Shown: positions 6,401-10,089 of the stretch, in pieces
Layout: every line of letters begins with the position of its first letter
Numbering within the stretch: position 1 is the stretch's first letter
Assembly: GCA_023412995.1 (NCBI GenBank)
Contig: JAEZQS010000310.1
Coordinates: 1 to 10,089, forward strand
Length of the DNA: 10,089 bases
Direction: 5' to 3'
Source: Pseudomonadota bacterium
GTDB lineage: Bacteria; Pseudomonadota; Gammaproteobacteria; Xanthomonadales; Rhodanobacteraceae
Notes under the pieces: generated by a model
Seen by the model: only the letters and a program-made list of their open reading frames with translations
What the model was told of the DNA's origin: nothing
Database searches by the model: none
Position numbers and translations under genes: made by a program

Positions 6401-8444
6401 AGCTCTGCGAGAACGTGACGCCCGTCTGCAGCAGGTACTTGCAGTAACCGCGCAGCATGCTCACCTGGCGCCAGTCCAGGCGCGCGCCGAGGATCAGCTT
6501 GTTGAACGCGTCGTTTTCCGCCGCGCCGCGCCAGATGCGCTCGAAGGCCTGCTCGAATGCCTGGCGCACCTCGGCAATGTCGAAGCTGCAGCGCAGCGCC
6601 GGCTGCACCGCGATGTCCTGGATGTAGAGCCGGCCCTCCTCGAACGCGAGTTCGTACAGCTGCTCGGTGAGGACGCGCAGGCCCATGTTCTCCAGCAGCG
6701 GGATCACCTCGGACAGCGCGATGTCGCCGGTCTGGCGGAACACCTTGAAGTGCAGCGTGTCGGGGCGGGTGAGCGAGGGAGAGAGGCTGAGGCGGATGTC
6801 GTCCTCGTCGCGTAGCGAAGCCACCATTGCGACGTCGCCCGCGGCGACTACCGGGGTGACTTCCTCGATGTACCCCGCCGGCAGCGCGCGGCCGAAGCGC
6901 GTCGCCAGGCGCAGCCCCTCGGATTCGCCATGCGCCGCCACCAGCGCATCGCGCAGGTCGTCGTGCCAGTTGCGCACGATGCCGGCAATGCGTTCCTCGA
7001 GCTCGGCGACATCGTAGCTGGCGTGGTCGCCCGGGCGCGGGCGCACGACGAGGTGCAGCATCGCCAGCGGCGATTCGCCCACGTGCACCGAGGAATCGAC
7101 GCGCTCGCCATGCAGGGCGCGCTTGAGCTTCGCCTCGATGCGTTCGCGCACATCGGTATTGAAGCGGTCGCGCGGCAGGTACACCAGGCAGGAATAGAAG
7201 CGGCCGTACTTGTCGCGACGCACGAAAAGGCGCGCGCGCGGGCGCTCGCGCAGGGCGAGGATGCCGGTCGCGATCGTGTACAGCTCGTCTTCGCTGCACT
7301 GGAACAGCTCGTCGCGCGGCAGCAGTTCCAGCACGTGGCGCAACGCCTTGCCCGAGTGCGAATCGCGGCGCAGTCCGGAGCGGCGCATCACCGCCTCGAC
7401 CTTGCGCCGCACCAGCGGCACGTCCTGCGGCCGCGCCATGTAGGCGTTGGTGGTATAGAGGCCGAGGAAGCGCTGCTCGGCCACCGGCACGCCGGCGCCG
7501 TCGAACGCCAGCACGCCGACGTAATCCATGTAGCCGGGACGGTGCACGCTGGAGCGCGCATTGGTCTTGGTCAGGATGATCGCGTCCATCGAGCCCGACT
7601 GCGGCAGCCCCGTCGCTACCAGGCTGCGCAGCGAGCGCGGCGCCATGGAGCGCTCCAGGCCACGCAGGATGCCCAGGCCCGAGCCGTCCACCGCCTGCAG
7701 CACCTCGTCGTCACCGGTCTTCACCACGGCGTACTCGCGGTAGCCGAGGAAGGTGAAGTTGTCCTGCGCCAGCCAGCGCAGGAAATCCTGTGCCTCGGCG
7801 ATGCCGGTCGCATCGACCGGCATCGGCCGCTGCGCGAGTTCACCCGCCAGCGACAGCACGCGCTCGCGCATCGGTTGCCAGTCGGTGACGGCGGCGCGCA
7901 CGTCGTCCAGCGCGGTGCCGACGGCCTGCTGCAGGCGCTCGAGGGCGGCGGCCTCCGCGACCCGGTCCACTTCGAAGTGCATCACCGACTCGGCTTCGCC
8001 GGCTTCGGCTTCGGCCGCGTCGAAATGGCTGGCCTGGCCGGCGGCGTCGCGCACCACGCGGAACACCGGGTGGATCACGCGATGGATCGCGAGGCCGTTG
8101 GCGCGGATCGCCATGCCGACCGAATCGACCAGGAAAGGCATGTCGTCGGTGACGACGTCCACCACCGTCCGCGGCGTCTCGCCGGAACCCTCGCCGCCGA
8201 CGGCGTTCGCCACCCGCACGAGCGCCACGCCTGGCTGCCGCGACGATGCGAAGCGCAGCACCGAGAGCACCAGTGCCGCCCACTGGGCCGGAGGTCGCGT
8301 GGCCAGTTCGTCCGCTCCGACGCGGCGCAGGAATTCGGCTGCGAACCGCCGCGCATCGGGCACGTCGGCGGTGCCGTCCCGGCCCTCCAGATGGGCGAGT
8401 ACAAGATCGACAGCCGTGCCGGACGCGGCGCCTGATGCAGTCAT
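3492..8444 (-). CDS. gdhB: NAD-specific glutamate dehydrogenase, large (GDH-180) class
   Basis: This 1650-residue enzyme matches the large GDH class known from Streptomyces, Pseudomonas aeruginosa and Caulobacter. These cytoplasmic enzymes deaminate glutamate to 2-oxoglutarate and ammonium with NAD+, mainly in amino-acid catabolism. Residues 1 to about 700 form the N-terminal regulatory part. The catalytic core follows: GGLRWSDRRED at 850-860, KAQMVKNTVIVP leading into GSKGG (870-887, glutamate-site lysines), GGSAGYDHKKMG near 975, and the nucleotide-binding GIGDMSGDVFGNG from 1019. GEGGNLGF and NTDFIDNSAGVDTSDHE lie near 1170-1210. A helical C-terminal part (about 1250-1650) completes the class length. 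The frame is uninterrupted. Some family members are activated by amino acids such as arginine or aspartate, but the sequence does not show which applies. The ATG at 8444 is the first in frame yet has no Shine-Dalgarno sequence. NAD kinase follows on the same strand. Confidence 0.98.
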   Translation of the reverse strand: MTASGAASGTAVDLVLAHLEGRDGTADVPDARRFAAEFLRRVGADELATRPPAQWAALVLSVLRFASSRQPGVALVRVANAVGGEGSGETPRTVVDVVTDDMPFLVDSVGMAIRANGLAIHRVIHPVFRVVRDAAGQASHFDAAEAEAGEAESVMHFEVDRVAEAAALERLQQAVGTALDDVRAAVTDWQPMRERVLSLAGELAQRPMPVDATGIAEAQDFLRWLAQDNFTFLGYREYAVVKTGDDEVLQAVDGSGLGILRGLERSMAPRSLRSLVATGLPQSGSMDAIILTKTNARSSVHRPGYMDYVGVLAFDGAGVPVAEQRFLGLYTTNAYMARPQDVPLVRRKVEAVMRRSGLRRDSHSGKALRHVLELLPRDELFQCSEDELYTIATGILALRERPRARLFVRRDKYGRFYSCLVYLPRDRFNTDVRERIEAKLKRALHGERVDSSVHVGESPLAMLHLVVRPRPGDHASYDVAELEERIAGIVRNWHDDLRDALVAAHGESEGLRLATRFGRALPAGYIEEVTPVVAAGDVAMVASLRDEDDIRLSLSPSLTRPDTLHFKVFRQTGDIALSEVIPLLENMGLRVLTEQLYELAFEEGRLYIQDIAVQPALRCSFDIAEVRQAFEQAFERIWRGAAENDAFNKLILGARLDWRQVSMLRGYCKYLLQTGVTFSQSYMEETLNRYPAIAGLLVELFEAGFDPAREDATPELLSAASARLAGELGVLVDERVRKAHPRLVDDLVAVRSEPRERQIAVIVDAIRVLLEDVASLDEDRILRAYLGVIGATLRTSYFQLKDGAPSHCISFKFDSARVPDLPRPRPYREIFVYGPRVEGVHLRFGPVARGGLRWSDRREDFRTEVLGLVKAQMVKNTVIVPVGSKGGFFVKHPPASGERDAILAEGIACYRMFINGLLDITDNLVDGQVVHPRDVVRHDGDDPYLVVAADKGTATFSDIANAVSAEHGYWLGDAFASGGSAGYDHKKMGITARGAWESVKRHFRALGRDSQTEDFTCVGIGDMSGDVFGNGMLLSRHIRLVAAFDHRHIFIDPAPDAEASYRERERLFQLPRSSWEDYDKALISAGGGVFPRSAKSIPLAPEACRVLGLDESTGQLSPVELMSAILKAPVDLLWNGGIGTYVKAASESNADVGDRANNALRVNGADLRCKVVGEGGNLGFTQKGRVEAAQHKVLLNTDFIDNSAGVDTSDHEVNIKILLNDAVQREELTIEQRNVQLAAMTDEVARLVLADNYRQNQAITVMEHMSAQRLGSNAHFIRTLEAEGLLDRQIESLPGDGEIAERKARHAGLTRPELAILLSYAKIKLYQQLLESDVPEDAFLSRELVRYFPEPLRERYAAHMQRHRLKREIIATAVTNSMVNRMDATFVLRMQEDTGQAPAAIAKAYSAVREVLDARSIWGGIDALDGKVGEGVQVDALLKLWDLLRGLTRWLLNHRGSALDIAGIVARYTPGVADLRAALPRVLTATGRADYEVDVEKWQGMDVPAELAQRLAAIPVLGAAFDIVEVALESGQPVERVASVFFELGQALDIDGLRRQIEGLPVDSRWHAQARGSLRDELAAQHRALATQVLAGAAPDDARPAAHWLERDDPTLRFTLGLLEEIRSQRVDYPIAAVALRRLAQLVQAVAKAG

Positions 8445-8481
8445 TGGGGAGGTTCCAGAGGGGAAAAAACGATAACTTCAA

Positions 8482-8511
8482 AGGATACGCTGGCGCCGCT
8501 GCGGAAGCCAA
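8482..8511 (-). promoter_or_regulatory. Weak candidate promoter of the glutamate dehydrogenase gene
   Basis: On the minus strand there is a -35-like TTGGCT (8506-8511, 4 of 6), an 18-base spacer and a -10-like TATCCT (8482-8487, 4 of 6). This would give a leader of about 30 bases, which contains a T6 run and CCTCCCC but no ribosome binding site. The match is modest and judged by eye. Confidence 0.22.
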
Positions 8512-8816
8512 TGGAGCGCGCGCCGCGAACGGCGCAGCAAGACGCCAGGCTGCGCGGGCGCGCCTGCGATTTCCCTCGCCGCGGGGCACCGGTGTTCCGC
8601 GCATGTCGGCTTGCGCCACGCATGCGGCCAGGTCCTTCCGCGCCTGCGGCACCGCCGATGCGCGGTTCGGCTGTCGTTCATCGTCCGGGTGCCGGACTGC
8701 GACCAGCGCTGCTGGCGGGCGGCTCGCGCTTCGGCGGAAGGTGCCGGTGGAGCGACGGGAACGGTTTCCTTCACGCGACAGTGCTGCAGCCCTTTGCGAG
8801 AATGACGAATGGGCCA

Positions 8817-8845
8817 GTGACAGTTCCTGTACTCGCCGGTATAGT
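8817..8845 (+). promoter_or_regulatory. Sigma-70-type promoter of the efflux adaptor gene
   Basis: The -35 element GTGACA (8817-8822, 5 of 6) and the -10 element TATAGT (8840-8845, 5 of 6) are separated by exactly 17 bases. This is the best promoter match in the window. Transcription would begin near 8852 and give a leader of about 78 bases before the ATG at 8930. A small palindrome, ACAG-TTC-CTGT at 8820-8830, overlaps the -35 and spacer and could be an operator, but it may be chance. Confidence 0.6.
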
Positions 8846-8917
8846 CCGGGCCCCTTCGCGCGACCCCCTGCCCGGGCGCTTGCCGCCTGCATCCCCTGCT
8901 CCATCGCAGAACAAGAA

Positions 8918-8922
8918 GAGGA
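8918..8922 (+). promoter_or_regulatory. Ribosome binding site of the efflux adaptor gene
   Basis: GAGGA, preceded by an A-rich stretch, lies 7 bases before the ATG at 8930 and supports that start. Confidence 0.75.
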
Positions 8923-8929
8923 CGCCTCG

Positions 8930-10089
8930 ATGAAGTCTCGCAGCGCATTGACCCGCGTCGGCCTGCTGGCGCTTGCCGTCACCCTGGCTGCCTGCGGCAA
9001 GGAGCAGCCGCAGCAACCACCGCAGATGCCGCCACCCGAAGTGGGCGTGGTGACCATGCAGCCGCAGGCACTGCCGCTGCAACGCTCGCTCGTGGGGCGC
9101 CTGTCGCCGTACCGCAGTGCCGACGTGCGCGCGCGGGTTCCCGGCGTCGTGCTCGAACGCGTCTACGACGAGGGCTCCGACGTCAAGCAGGGCGACGTGC
9201 TGTTCCGCATCGACCCGGCGCCCCTGCAGGCGACGCTGAGCGCGGCCCAGGCGAGCCTGGCGCAGGCGCAGGCCACCTACACGAACAACCGCGTCGCGGC
9301 CGAGCGTGCGCGCGAACTGGTGCCGAAGGGGTTTGTTTCCCGCGCCGACCTCGACAACGCGGAGGCGGCCGAGCGCAGCGCCGCCGCCGCGGTCAAGCAG
9401 GCGCGCGCGAGCGTCGAGAGCGCCCGCATCAACCTGGGCTATGCCACCGTGCGCGCGCCGATTTCCGGCCGCGCCGGCAAGCAGCAGGTGACGGAAGGCG
9501 CCCTGGTCGGCCAGGGCGAACCCACCCTGCTGACCACGGTGGACCAGATCGATCCGCTCTACGTCAATTTCAGCCTCAGCGTGACCGAGATGGAATCGCT
9601 GCGGCGCGCGCAGGCCAGCGGGAATGCCACGCTGTCCGGCACCGGCAAGGCGCAGATCCGGCTGGAGCTGCCGGGCGGCACCGAGTACGAGCACGCCGGC
9701 ACGCTGGATTTCTCCGACACGTCGGTCGATCCCTCGACCGGTGCCGTGACGCTGCGCGCCGAAGTGCCCAACCCCGCGCACGCGCTGTTGCCCGGCATGT
9801 ACGTGACGATGACGGCGACGCTCGGCGAGCGCCGCCATGCGTTCCGCGTGCCGCAGGCCGCGGTGCAGCGCGACGACGCATCGGCGTACGTGCTGGTGGT
9901 CGGCGCGGACGGCAAGGTCGCGCGCAAGGACATCGCCACCGAGGGCACCCAGGGTGGCGACTGGATCGTCACCGACGGCCTCGCGCCGGGCGACCAGGTC
10001 ATCGTCTCGGGCCTGCAGCGGGCGCAGCCCGGGCAACCGGCCAAGGCCACGCCGTGGCAAGCGGAAGCGACCGCGCCCGCCGCCAACGG
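8930..10089 (+). CDS. RND efflux pump periplasmic adaptor (MexA/AcrA family) lipoprotein, 3'-truncated by window edge
   Basis: The frame is open from its ATG to the window end: 386 codons and two bases, close to the usual family length of about 380-400. It is therefore nearly complete and cut only by the edge. The signal peptide ends in lipobox LAAC with Cys22, predicting an inner-membrane-anchored periplasmic lipoprotein. A Pro/Gln-rich tether (25-36) is followed by the first half of the lipoyl domain (about 64-96, VPGVVLERVYDEGSDVKQGD). An Ala/Gln/Glu-rich alpha-helical hairpin comes next (about 97-167), then the second lipoyl half (about 170-204, with YATVRAPISGRAG). The beta barrel follows (about 208-300, including VDPSTGAVTLRAEVPNP) and then the membrane-proximal domain (from about 305). 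Such adaptors bridge an inner-membrane RND pump and an outer-membrane channel to export drugs or solvents. The pump gene is expected just beyond the window. Substrate class cannot be read from the adaptor, so no symbol is given. Confidence 0.96.
   Translation, partial: MKSRSALTRVGLLALAVTLAACGKEQPQQPPQMPPPEVGVVTMQPQALPLQRSLVGRLSPYRSADVRARVPGVVLERVYDEGSDVKQGDVLFRIDPAPLQATLSAAQASLAQAQATYTNNRVAAERARELVPKGFVSRADLDNAEAAERSAAAAVKQARASVESARINLGYATVRAPISGRAGKQQVTEGALVGQGEPTLLTTVDQIDPLYVNFSLSVTEMESLRRAQASGNATLSGTGKAQIRLELPGGTEYEHAGTLDFSDTSVDPSTGAVTLRAEVPNPAHALLPGMYVTMTATLGERRHAFRVPQAAVQRDDASAYVLVVGADGKVARKDIATEGTQGGDWIVTDGLAPGDQVIVSGLQRAQPGQPAKATPWQAEATAPAAN

Larger units (their letters stand above)
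8445..8929. other. 485-bp divergent intergenic region without a supported gene
   Basis: This lies between the glutamate dehydrogenase gene (leftward) and the efflux adaptor gene (rightward). It holds the promoters described separately and an A-rich patch near 8464-8482. The open frames in it have Arg/Pro/Ala-rich products with no recognisable domain or ribosome binding site. I see no RNA gene and no repressor gene of the TetR type that often sits divergently beside such pumps. Confidence 0.6.

Noticed and set aside
3429..8435. Three long plus-strand open frames (3429-4736, 4812-6815, 6930-8435) opposite the glutamate dehydrogenase gene
   Set aside because: Their products are Arg/His/Val/Ala-rich without recognisable domains, and they mirror the codon pattern of a very well-supported gene on the other strand. 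Long antisense frames are expected at this GC content.
8820..8830. ACAG-TTC-CTGT palindrome considered as a LexA-type box
   Set aside because: The LexA consensus has CTGT first and ACAG last with 8 bases between. Here the order is reversed and the spacing is 3, so no SOS link can be claimed.
8511..8933. 140-residue plus-strand open frame in the divergent intergenic region
   Set aside because: It has no ribosome binding site and an Arg/Pro-rich composition, overlaps the adaptor start out of frame, and contains the adaptor promoter.
8771..10060. 429-residue minus-strand open frame opposite the efflux adaptor
   Set aside because: It is fully antisense to a clear MexA/AcrA-type gene, has an Arg/His/Gly-rich composition, and shows no family signature.

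Overview
The window is GC-rich (roughly 70 percent by eye) with dense bacterial gene packing. It looks like the chromosome of a gammaproteobacterium of the Xanthomonadaceae/Lysobacteraceae type (Lysobacter, Luteimonas, Pseudoxanthomonas, Xanthomonas). That placement is inferred from the base composition, the 1650-residue NAD-dependent glutamate dehydrogenase, the short NAD kinase and the style of the cold-shock protein. No rRNA or tRNA gene is present to confirm it.

Layout from left to right: a 69-residue cold-shock protein (-); a DUF4124-type lipoprotein with a gluzincin metallopeptidase motif (-); a divergent small exported EF-hand protein (+); a convergent Gly/Tyr-rich, His-tailed small lipoprotein (-); NAD kinase (-); the very large NAD-specific glutamate dehydrogenase, which fills half the window (-); a 485-bp divergent intergenic region; and the first 386 codons of an RND-efflux periplasmic adaptor lipoprotein (+), cut off by the window edge.

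Functionally, two genes concern nicotinamide cofactors and nitrogen/carbon balance. Glutamate dehydrogenase turns glutamate into 2-oxoglutarate with NAD+, and NAD kinase converts NAD+ to NADP+. They lie in tandem on the same strand. Four products are exported or envelope-attached: the peptidase lipoprotein, the EF-hand protein, the Gly/Tyr lipoprotein and the efflux adaptor. The adaptor is expected to be followed by its inner-membrane pump gene beyond the right edge.

I see no insertion sequence, phage gene, CRISPR array, RNA gene or defence system. Every coding region reads as intact apart from the edge truncation. The window looks like ordinary chromosomal backbone. The most interesting items are the three poorly characterised envelope genes, an 11-G homopolymer inside a GC hairpin cluster between convergent genes, and possible leaderless or Shine-Dalgarno-less starts. 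I did not find convincing evidence of an undescribed system.
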